The notes beneath the pieces were generated by a model that did no database searches, was not told the DNA's origin, and saw only the letters and a list, made by a program, of their open reading frames with translations. A stretch of 64,000 nt of DNA from Absidia repens (lineage: Eukaryota; Mucoromycota; Mucoromycetes; Mucorales; Cunninghamellaceae), in NCBI GenBank assembly GCA_002105175.1, contig MCGE01000012.1, positions 558,001-622,000 on the forward strand, given 5' to 3'. The number at the start of each line of letters is the position of its first letter. The first letter of the stretch is position 1. The translations under genes were made by a program, and so were the position numbers. This document shows, one piece after another, positions 25,398 through 37,000 of this stretch.

Positions 25398-27036
25398 CTA
25401 AGTAGGGTTGGATGGAGGAGAGGACGGAGAGGAAGCAACTTTTCTTGCAGCATAGGCATACCAGGTCAAATAACTATCAGCGTCAACACATTGGGCCACC
25501 ACCATTTCCACACGGTGTCGATAGTCTTCCAGCGACAATCCCAAAGCCGGCGCCAAAACGGGTGCCATGATTTCGAACCGATGCAGTGTCACTGCAGTGA
25601 ATGCTTCGCCTAATTTCCCATTGGATGGACCTAATGAATAAGAAAAGTATGAATTTTCAGGCTGATCTCTCACCTCTATTCTGCCATTGAAGATTTCCTT
25701 ACCATAATGCACCTTTTTCGTCAATGATTGGATGACTTGGAAGCCAAAAGCTGATAATTGTGGACCTAGTTTTGCTGCCCGATCCGTATCGCGGTTCAAA
25801 GATGCCATGACGCCTCGCACTACCATTATAGAAATAAAAGGAATGAGATTCAAACACTTGTATGTTTCATAAAAATTTTTTTGTATAATTACCTGCTTCT
25901 GAGAATGATTCAATCATCACCGTTCCAGTCGGCTATGATAATACAGACAGAAATAACGAGATGAATAATAATATACAATAAATGTATGTTCCCATTTTTT
26001 TTTTTTACCCTATAACAATATTCCAGAATATGGAGAATTCCACCAGGTTTCAATACACGATGTGCTTCCTTAAGCATACGTTTCCAGCCTTCATGATCCA
26101 TATATGCACTCTGAGCGCGCAAATTCACCACATCTACAGATTCGTCGCTCATTGGTATTCCTTCCTCATCCACTTTAGCGACCTGGAAAGTGACATTGCT
26201 AAGCGGCGGTAATCCATCCGGTAATCGTTCTATACATGTATCGAATCCAATGAATTGACACTCGGGGAATTGCGTCGCCATATCCTAATAAAAAATGGAC
26301 AATACGTAAAATTATTTCTTCACGAATTCACTCTATAGACACTGTGTCTCCATCTCTTATCTCATCTCACTTACCAGTATCCATGATCCATGATTGCATC
26401 CTAGTTCTATGATTGTTGCGCTTTTGCAAAATTTGGGTAAAGCAAGTGACAAGACGTTTCTATTGATTTTGTTTGAAAAAAGAAGGCGCAGGGCCAATTA
26501 GTTAATGGCAAGTTTCACAAGAAAAAAAAACCACTAAAGTAAATCGGTTGCATGCATGTCGCTTTGTTTTTCCTTTTCTCTTCTTACGAGGCAAAGAGTA
26601 GTTTGAGAGAAAAATGCAACTAAAAAATAATAGTGTATAAGTTCATATCATAAAGAGAATGAGAGAGGATGGGGGCGGGAATACTTACGCCATGGTCAGC
26701 ATCTTCCGCTTGCCAGTTTTTTGGTAAGAAGAAACTATTTGACTGCACGCCAGCAAAGACGGGAGGACGGTTGACAGAAACCGAGGAGGCCTGCTTCTGT
26801 TGTTGCTGCTGTTGTTGTTGTTGTTGCTGCTGTTGCTGCTGTTGTTTTGCCGAATAGCCGCTTGTGTTGGGTGAAGAGGAGGTTCGAATAAAAGATGATT
26901 TAGGCCTGATTGAATTTTGGTGGTTGTTCGTTCGAAGTGATGTTACTGGTGAATCTGTCGCTTTGTTGGCTACTGATCGTCGCTGCAAAGAACCTGTTGA
27001 GAGCTCTTTTGAACGTTTGGATTGACTAGAACCCAT
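25398..27036 (-). CDS. SAM-dependent methyltransferase with N-myristoylation-type start
   Basis: Exons 27036-26689, 26619-26588, 26459-26375, 26284-26009, 25932-25893 and 25819-25398 give 400 residues. The start was chosen because MGSSQSK is a textbook N-myristoylation signal (Gly2, Ser6, basic residue 7). Residues 8-90 are Ser-rich with about 17 Gln in a row. The catalytic part begins NWQAEDADHG; a 32 bp micro-exon supplies LHFSLKLLFAS; then the SAM motif I IIELGCNHGSWILDMA, motif II QFIGFD, and EAHRVLKPGGILHILE. This layout is that of the fungal class I (Methyltransf_25/UMTA-like) enzymes of unknown substrate. The usual GCGPG loop reads GCNHG, an atypical motif I whose activity is uncertain. 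If acylated, it would be held at a membrane. Confidence 0.82.
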
Positions 27037-27648
27037 AAATATAAAAGAAAGAGTGAGTGTGAAAAAAAAAAGAAAAGATGGGATGGAGGGAAAAGAAAGA
27101 AAAGCACGAAAAGAATGGATCTTTATTCTGGTCCTTTTTTGGTGATGAATTTGAAACGCCGCCATTTTTCTTCTGAACTGGGTTGCACTGAATCCAAGAA
27201 ATATATTGAATGGAGGTGATCCATGACCTGATTGTCCCATGTTCAATTGCCAAAACAAATCAGTGCGTCGTAATGAATGATATGGACGATAAATGGTACC
27301 ATTTTTCTATATTTATTACCTATAAATGCACACGCACACACATATACATCCTCTTCTAGAGCCACATAGTATCATGACTATTTCTACATAAAAAGGCACA
27401 TCCACACGTCAACAAATAAACAAACAAACAAACAATAACTTTACTACTTTTTTTTTTATTTTCCATGTATCATATAATAGGACGAGGGATGACGTACAAT
27501 GGGATAGATGAGTGAAGAATGGGAGAGACTATGAATAAATATGTATGTAATAAGTCTAAAAAAAATATAAAAAAAAAATATAAATAAAGTCAAATGGGGG
27601 AATTAATTGCAGTAGAGAGATATGAGAAAATGGCACCAAAGACTTGAT
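27037..27648. other. Spacer between methyltransferase and eIF1A
   Basis: Both genes are on the minus strand, so this holds the eIF1A 3' end and the methyltransferase promoter. CA-rich and A-rich runs are visible (a four-fold AAAC repeat near 27415-27435). No further gene. Confidence 0.5.
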
Positions 27649-28350
27649 TTAGATCTATTTAAAAAAAAGAAGTTAATATGAGTATCACCAATGTTGATGT
27701 TGCTCCTCCTAAATAATGCCTTACTTCGTCAATATCAAAGTCAAACTCGATTTCATCATCTTCTTCACCACCAAAGGTTTCGTTTTCATTGATCTTGGCA
27801 GTATCAGGTAATTCACCGTATGATTTGAGTTGACGAGCTTCTTCAGGAGTGTACTTTTGAATCACGTCAGCCTTGTCATCTTGATACTCACGAAGAGACA
27901 ATAAAATGATATCACCTTGATTGATCCACACCTTCTTTCGCATTTTACCACGAATATGTGCTAACCGTTTGACTCCATCGAAACATTGTGCTTCAAGGCG
28001 TCCGTTTCCAAGCATTTTTACCACTTGAGCATATTCTATTTTTATTCAGTAGAATATAAACAGCTCAGTAAAAAATTATTCATGTTTACTAATATGCATT
28101 TTTTTCCCTCTTACCTTGGCCTTCTTCCTTAAAGTCAAGTTCACGCTTGTTGTCTTCGTTTTCGTTCTTTCCTCTTCTTCGGTTTTTACCACCCTGTTAT
28201 TTTTTTAAAAAAAAGTCATAGGTAAACTGTAAGTATCAAGAATAACATATTTCATATAACTTATAACTAAGGTTTTTTTTTACGTCATATACAGTCATAT
28301 GTCATATTTTGTTGATTTTTTATACGTACTTTTCCTTTATTCTTGGGCAT
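27649..28350 (-). CDS. TIF11: Translation initiation factor eIF1A
   Basis: Exons 28350-28330, 28193-28115, 28035-27725 and 27654-27649 give 138 residues (yeast 153, human 144). The N-terminal tail is [20 protein letters not shown], followed by [16 protein letters not shown], an S1-like OB-fold ([28 protein letters not shown]..), and an acidic tail ending DFDIDEI, as in other eIF1A proteins. eIF1A binds the 40S A-site and, with eIF1 and eIF5B, controls scanning and subunit joining; the terminal Ile-rich DIDEI motif binds eIF5B. The last coding exon is only 6 bp (Ile + stop); reading through its intron would replace the conserved terminal Ile with about 18 unrelated residues, so the splice is almost certainly real. 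It diverges from SNRNP35. Confidence 0.95.
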
Positions 28351-28524
28351 TGTGAAAGTATAAAATAAAGTGAGACTAAAGAAAAGAGAAAAAACAAAAA
28401 AACAAAAAACGAGCTAAGCGATGACGGTATGCGGAGTGTCGAATCACACCGAACTAGTGGCTTGGGGGATTTTTTTAAATTGTCGCAGCCCAGATTTTTT
28501 TTTATGCCAACTCCATAAAAAAAA
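28351..28524. promoter_or_regulatory. Compact bidirectional promoter, eIF1A / SNRNP35
   Basis: 174 bp between the two start codons. No TATA box. It contains GATGACGG near 28420 (a CRE-like half) and A-rich runs. A translation factor and a minor-spliceosome protein may therefore be co-expressed. Confidence 0.55.
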
Positions 28525-29564
28525 ATGTCGTATGCGAAAGTGTATGACCCATTGCAAGCAGGTACTATTGATGGCGATGCATCTCATGGTATTCCACATG
28601 ATCACGCTATCGTCAGGGCTCAACATGCTATATGTAGGCGACAAAAAAAGATAATCCATATAGTATCGTTTCAACTAACAATATTTTCCTTCCCCTCTAG
28701 TTCGTCCACCATCCAAACACGTTACATGTTCCAATCCTCTCAAGACTTTATTTATTTCAAGGCTCAATTTAGACACCACTGAAGGTATACATACAGATAT
28801 ATATCCTCCCTAGTAAATACTCACACGACTTATTCTCCTAGCGTCTGTCCAAAAGCTGTTTGAAGAATATGGCAAGCTTACAAAGGTGACGTTAGTTTAC
28901 AACTACGGTAATTATGCGTCTTACTCGTTTCCCTCTTTCTTAAACTAACTCTTTTTTTTTTTTTTTTTTTTTAGTGACAGGATTGTCGGAAGGTTACGGG
29001 TTTGTTACCTTTGATAGAACTTACGCGGCGCAAGATGCTTACAGGGACGCTCATAGACGTATTTTGGATGATCATCGAATTTTGGTGGATTATGAGCATG
29101 GCCGTACAAAGAAAGGTTGGATTCCTCGAAGGCTTGGTGGTGGATTTGGCGGCAAAAAGGAAAGTGGACAATTACGATTCGGTGGCAGAGATTGCCCTTT
29201 CCGATCATCATCATCATCGTCATCATCAAGGTAAGAGAAATATGACACACTCCCACACACACACACACAATATATATATATTTACATGCGTATTTGTATT
29301 GACAGGGATAATCGCAGATCATCATCAGATAGAAAAGAACATGGAATGGAACGAAAGAGGCACGAACCGTCATATCATCATTCCCCTGAAACTAGCAGTA
29401 GCAAATCATCCTTCTCAAGACATCGTTCGCCGTCATCAATGCAGCACCGGCGAAGGCAACATCGACCACACTCTGAAACATCGTTTCGACAAACCTCTAC
29501 CAAGGATCACCACAAAAGGGATGCTCACTCATCAAGACATCATCATCATCATCATTATAGATAG
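28525..29564 (+). CDS. SNRNP35: U11/U12 snRNP 35 kDa protein (minor spliceosome)
   Basis: Exons 28525-28633, 28701-28784, 28842-28907, 28975-29230 and 29306-29564 give 257 residues (human 246). The N-terminus AKVYDPLQAGTIDG and the RRM (RNP2 LFISRLNL, RNP1 EGYGFVTF) are followed by the family hallmark GWIPRRLGGGFGGKKESG and QLRFGGRD. That hallmark is shared by U1-70K and U11/U12-35K, while the AKxYDPLxAGxIDG start points to 35K. The tail is Arg/Ser/His-rich and ends in six His. The protein is part of the U11/U12 di-snRNP that recognises U12-type introns, so its presence implies a working minor spliceosome. All four of its own introns are GT-AG without U12 5' sites. Bystin follows 227 bp later on the same strand. 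Confidence 0.93.
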
Positions 29565-29791
29565 ACACAAGCAATAGTTACTTTGTAGTAGGGTTAGTCA
29601 AGTAGTCATAGTCAATCCCCTTTCTACAGTACAGATAATAAAAAAATATACCTGACTTTGAAATATTCCATAAGCGCAAGTTGAAAAAATTTTCTGGTCT
29701 GTCCATCAAAACCTTTAATTTTTGTGTTCTTTCTCTCTTTTTCTTTTTCTAGATTGTCCACTTTTTATAGTTATACATATTTGTCCTGAAG

Positions 29792-31583
29792 ATGGGGAAA
29801 GACGCTACAAAAACTGCCAAACATACTTTACGTCACGATCCTTTACATGCTCAACTTGCCGACAATCCTGAACATGGTATGCGGAAACATACCCGACAAA
29901 AGTTTGCCGATCGCAACAACAAGGAAGAAGTAGTCGAAGTAAGTAGTAGACTGGATTGACACTTGTCGCTCCCCTATGCAACTGTATAGATATATGATCA
30001 GTTCTCACATAGTGGTATCATTACTCATATTTATTTCAATTTTTGGTTTTATGATAACTTTAGGAATACTTGGATCCTAAGCTGTCAAAGAAGATCTTGA
30101 ACATTGCTCGACAACAACAGGAGCAAATCGAACGTAGCCAGGAAGATGAGGAGGAATTGTAAGTACTGATAAAGAGGATGTTTTCTTTTATTATTATTAT
30201 TATTATTATAACAAATACTAATGTTATTCTTTGGTTTGAACCATAGACCGAAAAAATCTGGCTTGAGCAAAAAATCTGGCAGCAGCAGCAACAACAAGTC
30301 GCATCCTTTGGGATTCAATCCTAGTGACGATGAACTGGACGAAGCGGATATGTATGGTGATTATGAAGAATTGGAAATTGACGAAGAGGATGCTGGTGTG
30401 CTGGACAAATTCTTACCAAGTGCTCCCAAGGAACGACGTACTTTGGCTGACATTATTATGGACAAGATCAATGAAAAGAATGCAGCGGATGAACGCAAGA
30501 TGGGTGGTGTGGAAGGTAAAAAAAAAAAAAAATAAAAGGAGGAGTGAGCGAGGGTTATGAGACAAATGGACTGACTCGTTTATTGTTTATGACATTATCT
30601 AGAAGAAGAAAACACTTTGTCTCCAGCAATGAACCCCAAAGTGGTGGAAGTCTATACAAAGTATGTGAGATGACAAGAAAAACATGATCTCTCTACTGCT
30701 ACTATTGTGGTGTACTGACTACTTTTTTTTTTTTTTTTGATCCAAAAATAGGGTTGGGCAACTGCTTAGCCGTTACAAGTCCGGAAAACTGCCCAAGGCA
30801 TTCAAGATCATTCCATCGCTAAACAACTGGGAAGAAATCCTGTATATCACCGAACCTGAAAATTGGAGTCCTCACGCCACGTACGAAGCCACTCGTATGT
30901 TTGTATCCAACTTGAAAGCCCAACAAGCGCAACGATTCTTCTCCTTGGTTTTATTGGATCGAGTCCGGGAAGACATTCAAGAAAACAAAAAACTGCATTA
31001 TCATCTCTTCTTGGCCTTGAAGAAAGCATTGTACAAGCCTGCTGCATTTTTCAAAGGTATCCTCTTCCCTCTTTGTGAATCTGGTAGCTGTACGTTGAAG
31101 GAAGCTTCCATTCTTGGCTCTGTGTTGACGCGCGTGTCCATTCCTGTGCTACATTCTTCTGCCGCGTTACTTCGTTTGGCTGATATGGAATATACTGGTC
31201 CTAACAGTTTGTTTATTCGTATCTTATTGGACAAGAAATATGCTTTGCCCTACAAGGTGGTGGATGCTTTGGTGTCTCACTTTGCTCGATTCCAAAATGA
31301 CCCTCGGGAAATGCCTGTTTTGTGGCATCAATCTTTACTTGTGTTTGCACAAAGGTAAAAACATTCAATGTTGTTGTACTACCTATTTAGCTCTGCCTTT
31401 TTGACACTTTAAAAAATTATTTTTAGATACAAGCAAGATATGGTTCCCGAACAAAAGGAAATCATACTTCAAGTCGTTAAATGCAAATTCCATCCTGGTA
31501 TTGGCCCAGAAATTCGTCGTGAAATTGTCCACTCTACAGCCCGTGATGATATCGATACCGATGATGTGATGATGATTGATTAG
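29792..31583 (+). CDS. ENP1: Bystin / Enp1, 40S ribosome biogenesis factor
   Basis: Exons 29792-29938, 30064-30158, 30247-30515, 30603-30660, 30752-31354 and 31427-31583 give 442 residues (human bystin 437). The N-terminal half is charged. The bystin domain starts near [18 protein letters not shown] and includes [72 protein letters not shown] and LPVLWHQ-like [11 protein letters not shown]. Enp1 is a helical-repeat protein of 90S and pre-40S particles needed for 20S pre-rRNA processing and export. The reading across FFKGILFPL is continuous, so the GTATCCTC there is coding and not a U12 donor. AATAAA at 31805-31810. Confidence 0.95.
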
Positions 31584-34086
31584 TTGAGACGAAAAGACTG
31601 GTACCTATTCAAGTATAAAAATACCAATCGTTTTGTTCAACATCCCCCGCTCCCCATCTTCCCTCTCTTCTTAGCATAGTCATATATTTTACACTCTTAC
31701 TTATTCTCCCTTCCTTCATCTCATCCCTTCTTCATATACTGCAATCTAGTTTTATTTTACTTCACTTTATATGTACCATACATAGTATATCTCTTATCCT
31801 CTCAAATAAATCAATTTACTGTTTTTTAGTCTTTCATCTATGTATGCTTTTAGCTGTTTGCTGTGATGTTGTCTGCAATACAGTGGGTTAAGTGTTGGGT
31901 TAGTGCAAGTGCCAGGCCATGTTGTATATATACTACAGGGACGTACCAAGTGTTGAGATTGAAAAGGAATCAAGTGCTGGCTTTGTTAGTGAACGTGTTG
32001 CAGAGCAAGGTGCAGCTCAGTAAGAACGTAAAACAATTTGAGTCTCTCGGAAAAGGCCAGGGATACGTTTTATTTTACTTGGCAATAAATATTTCAACCA
32101 CATAGCATGATAATAATGATGAAAAGGAACAAATGTATTTGAGTGTTTTCATTTTTATATAAAAAAAAAAGAAGAAGTCAAAGGCATCTGAAGTTTATCA
32201 ATTTGAGCGGAAGAGTCAAGGAATTGCAACAACAAGACGTTTACTAAAAAAAAAAAAAAGGGAAAAACGATTTGTGAGTGAACTAAATGCGATTTTAAAG
32301 TACTTCCGTTATCGTATTTTTGTCCACTCCTCGCCGCATGTTTTTTTTACGAGTCCTTCACTGACCTTGTTTCATGCATCCACCACAGTAATTTTCTAAA
32401 ACCATTCAAGAAATCCCTCTTATCACTATATTTAGAAATCCAGTATAGTAGTTGGATCGCTGAGAATGACGGTTCATCAATGTCACCTCATATTACACCC
32501 AACTCTTCTTCCACAAGCACTGCACTGTACGGTGTGGGTATATCAAGTCAACAAGACAAACTAAACGTATGAGAGTTGATGTAAAAGTAAAAGGGCAAGA
32601 CGTATTTTATTCAAATGTAAATATAAATTATGACAATTAAATCACACTGGTTTAATAATAATACTATGACACATATATATCTGAATGTGAGGCGCGTAGG
32701 GGAGGTTCCGGATGAGAATGGTGAGTGGGATGGGGATGGGGTATTAAATTGTTTAATAAGCATGAGATCAGAATAAGCCATGGTGGTCCAATCAAAAAAT
32801 GGGAAGGTACGCTACTGTGACTGATCAACTACGGCATTCTATTTGTCTAGTAAATTACCCCATCTTGACTTGAAAGGCACCAAAAGCAGATAACGGCGTG
32901 ATACCAATGTTGAATTGTAACTGTTATTGTCATGAAAAGAGAATCACCATGCTGATCCTGTATCAGGGTTTTCCTATTTTGTGTTCGTAAAAAAAAACCC
33001 CCCCTCCAAAAAAGCATTTCATATCCCGCCCACGTGAAATATTTATTTTCCCTTTCCCCGCCGTTTTTATTTTTTCGGTTCTCTTTCCTTTTTGATTATT
33101 TTTTTTTTCCTTCATTTTTTTTCTCCATCATTCAATTTATATAGGGTTACGTTAGACATATGACAGTGTCAGGACTAGTTTAGAAGGGTTTTTAGCTCAG
33201 GGATTACAAATGCATGGGGAAACTCTTTCATTTTGGTTTCAAGAATTCGAACCACCGTTAGTTGGCTTTCGAGGTCACCATTAACTTAGTTTAGTCCTAG
33301 TTTGTCATAGTTTAAACCTACAACTGAATAAAATATGTTTCTTTTTACATCCTTCAATGAAAAACATTCCATTAGCCTTTCTCATTTCTACTACAAGAGA
33401 CCGCTTTTTACCATCGTTCCTTTAGATTAGTGATGTCTGCTTCTATAAAAGATGTCCCTTATAGTCTTCGTTATGTCTTGCGCAACACAATCTATCATAA
33501 CCCCTTTTTTAAAAATTGTCCCCTTAGATTTGTTTTGACTACCATTCTTCAAATCTCACATTAGCCTGCTTCATGCGTTCTACAATAGATCATCTTCAAC
33601 TTCCTTGTTACAATGAGTCCCACGCCTTTAGCTTTAGTGTCTACAATATGCGTCAATGAAATACGTCATTTTATTATATATATATATCCTAGCACATCAG
33701 AGGGGAAATAAAAAATACAGTCTATCCAGTTCTCCTATTCATATAAATCAACCTAGAAATGTAGCTTACTCCAGTTCTCCCATTCATATGAGAATCAATT
33801 TAGAACTTGTTGCCAGCGTAACATATGCTAGACTGAACATAGTGTATATATCCGGCTGGTTTTTTATTTTTCTGTATGCGGTGGATTAAAAAAGAAGAAG
33901 TATAAACTGAAGCTAGTTGAGCCACTGCAGGCGTGTCTAATTTCACCAATATAAAAAATGCAACCACATAATAATAATCAATAATATAAAAGTCAGTAAA
34001 AGGTATCACACAGTGATATTGTTTATTATAAATGAATGAATACTAATGCTAAATATAAGATATCAATACATCTATCTACCCCCCCA
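31584..34086. other. Gene-free spacer, 2.5 kb, with repeat copy E
   Basis: Between the bystin 3' end and the FAN1 3' end (convergent). Contains repeat copy E, A runs near 32160 and 32248, and a short imperfect direct duplication at 33726-33806 (unit start CCAGTTCTCC). Short frames at 31863-32105 and 33656-33889 show no family resemblance. Confidence 0.6.
32601..33700 (+). repeat. Dispersed repeat family, copy E
   Basis: The best copy for seeing the ends: left end CGTATTTTATTCAAATG at 32601 and right end, read in reverse, CATATTTTATTCAGTTG at 33337. The similarity extends inward about 35 bp on each side through AAA(T/C)TATGACAA, so the 737 bp module has terminal inverted repeats. CCCGCCCACGTGAAATATT is near 33026-33044, the 13-mer at 33197-33209. 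The tail extends to about 33700. Confidence 0.7.
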
Positions 34087-37000
34087 TCAATCATTTTTCA
34101 GCAATTCGTCTTCACCAGTCCATATTTTGACATAGCAGACTTCAGTTGGGATCCCCATATTTGAGAGTGTGTCAAGCCAAACCTTTTGTGTCTCAGATAA
34201 CTTGTCACCAGGACCTTTTACTAAATAAAGAAAATATCAAAACCAGATTCAATACTAATATATCAACATAAGAGTCATCATGATGTATGGGCACTTACCT
34301 TCCACAAAAAGACACCTCTTTTCCGTATAGTTCCAACAGCTAATGAATAATGAAAGCGCAAGTCAGTACGTACAGCTTGATTGGAGAGTGAATGGCCAGC
34401 GCTTACCATAGATCAGGCATACCGCCTTGTCTATGACCAAATTCTTCAGCCAGTAACCTACAAAGCGATGAGAGGGATTGAGGTCCCATACACTTTCATG
34501 AAAAGAAAAAAAAAAACCCCATCAGATATCGTATATCAATCGCCATCTCATTCTTTCACACTTTGCACCACTTTTTTTTTATTTTCGATCTTACCTCTGC
34601 AATTTCTAATAGATGGATTTGCTCATAATTCCAGTTGACACCAGCACATAATGTTTGTAATGGTCGGTGTTGATCATCTACCTTTGTAATAATGTCCAAA
34701 TATGCAGAAGAATCCACTTGTCCAATAAGATCGAGTCGTTCATTGATCAAGCCAATACGTTCGACATAGAAAGCATCCGACCAGAGATCCAAGGGAGCGG
34801 TTTGATAAGGTGTTTCAAATGCACCAGGTACTGGTGAAAATATAATATCCCAAAAGAGAAGCATAAACTGAAAAATTCAACGCAAATGGGTTGTTTGTTA
34901 GTAAGGACACGAGCATGCCGTTCTTCCCTATTCCTGAAAGACTGGGTCTTACCAGCATTGTTATCACCCCATTCTCAGCATGTAACCTATATAGAAGGAG
35001 GAGAAGGAAAGCGATTAATCAAATGGTTGCATACATTTGTGCATTGTAGAGCAAAAGTTCTTACCCTTGATATCCTTGTTTGTTATAATATTGTATAGAC
35101 ACTTCTTCTACTGATATTTCAGCACCGTCATCGCCTCGCCAAGAAGATTTCTTCCCAGTGATGGTATCCGATATTCTTTCCGCTAGCATAATACGTCAAA
35201 GGGTGAGCATAAAATATATATGTACATATATATATATAATAAGAATTTGTTTGTAACTTCTATTTTTAAAAAGGCATATTTTCTACTCACCGTGTATGAT
35301 CTTTTCAGTAGGTTTTTTCAAAGTGAGGTAGGAGAAATCATGTTGTTCACGTCTTGGTATACACAAATCCCTTTCCAGTCGCTGTATTCTTCGTTGAATC
35401 GCGTTCATATGAGCTATTGTAAATAAATAAAAAGTCAAATAAACCAATCCTTAGCCGAGTCGCGTCATTTTCGACTCTTCTCTTTTTTTCTCTGTCCACT
35501 TACTTTGATGCACCCTTGGATCTTGAATACCAGAGATGCACGTTTGTAGTGCCATTTTCTTTCGTTGTCTTTCAGGAATATCTTTCAAATAATTGGACTG
35601 TATAAGAGCCAACCGATCGTACCATTTTCCACGTTTTCCCAGTCGATAAATACGTTGATCAATTAGTTTTTGTAGTACTAAAGCCTCCAGGCTATATTCT
35701 TGCAGTTTTCCCAAAGCCTTCGTGCCATGTTCCAACATATGAGTATAAATATAACCTATGTATCATTCCGTGAGTACTCAAAAACTAAAATATATCTAAA
35801 GAAACTTTCCCTCCCTCCTCCCTCTACTCACCTGCTTCAAAGCGTCGCATGTAATAGCCTCGATGATCCCCACCCATATCATCCTTGTCCAAAGGTCGCT
35901 GGTGTACCAATTCTTCCCATAACCCAAGAATGTTTTCACACATGACCCAACAATCCATCCAAAGCTGCCGTTCCATCAATTGAGTATCGGCATCCTTTTT
36001 CGCCTTGGTGCTGTAGTTCGGAGTACCATCGGCGTCGATTTGCTGCTGCTGTCTTTTTCTTCTTTCAAAGGGAATGGACTCCATCTTGGTTTCAAATTCA
36101 TACTGTAATCGGAAGGCCTTTTCATAGTGATCCAAATCCTCAATAGATGTCCACACATTAGAGGTCCGGTAATAGATATAATCGGGGGTAATGTCGTCGG
36201 CTAAGTTTGGCTAGAATGGCGGTTCGCATCGAATTGCTTTCGGTTGGATCAGAAAGTCGATAATAGACAATATTCAGTCGGTGGAAGACAGTATCATAGC
36301 TTTCATCCAAAAGAATGCATATTCCTTAAAAACAAAACAAAAAAGGAGGGGAGAGAAGGTTAGGAGAAATGTATATATATATATATATATATGTATATTG
36401 TCTTTGACAGGAACGTAGGACAGGGAGGGGATGCGCTTACCGAGAATTTCCTTTGCCTTGCTCATAAATGTATCAGATCGACTTTGATGATCATTCAAGG
36501 AGATCAGGCTCATTGTTTGTTCCCGAGCCGTTGTAAGTGCATCAACATAATCCGATCTCTATATCGTCCACGCACACACACACACACAAATAAAAAAAAA
36601 AAGTCAGTTTCTTCTATGATGAATCAATGCAAAGAGGTCTTCCTTTACCAATTTTCCTTCCTTTGGTGCGCACTGGTACAAAGTTGTAAAATCCTTGAGC
36701 TCATCCACCGTCAAAAAATCCAAGATGCCAGGCCAACTAAACAGTGTAGACTCAGCCGTAGCGACGACACGATCGTTGCTATTGTCGGACACGTGGGCCA
36801 CCTTGTCATTGGCTAGTGCTAAGGCAGCTTGATCAATATCACGAATGTTGGATGAGTAGTCGAGTTTGTTCACGCGTAGCCATCGTCGTTGTGTCCGCAT
36901 CCAAAGTCGTACAAACAAATGCTGGGATTCCAAGGGCAGCTGCTTGAATCGATCGAAGCGTTGCAGATCATCGCTCGTAAACAAAAACGATTCACCTTCC

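Noticed and set aside
28790..28812. ATATCCT inside a SNRNP35 intron as a U12 donor
   Set aside because: The exon ends earlier at a GTATAC donor that keeps phase, and the ATATCCT lies within the intron.
31056..31064. GTATCCTC as a U12-type donor inside bystin
   Set aside because: The frame continues through it as [13 protein letters not shown], the conserved bystin sequence, so it is coding.
36561..36642. Continuation of FAN1 exon 1 through VKEDLFALIHH
   Set aside because: The GTAAAG donor joined to the acceptor at 36559-36560 gives GKL-RSDYVDALTTAREQ, which fits the family and keeps phase; the longer frame ends at a stop.
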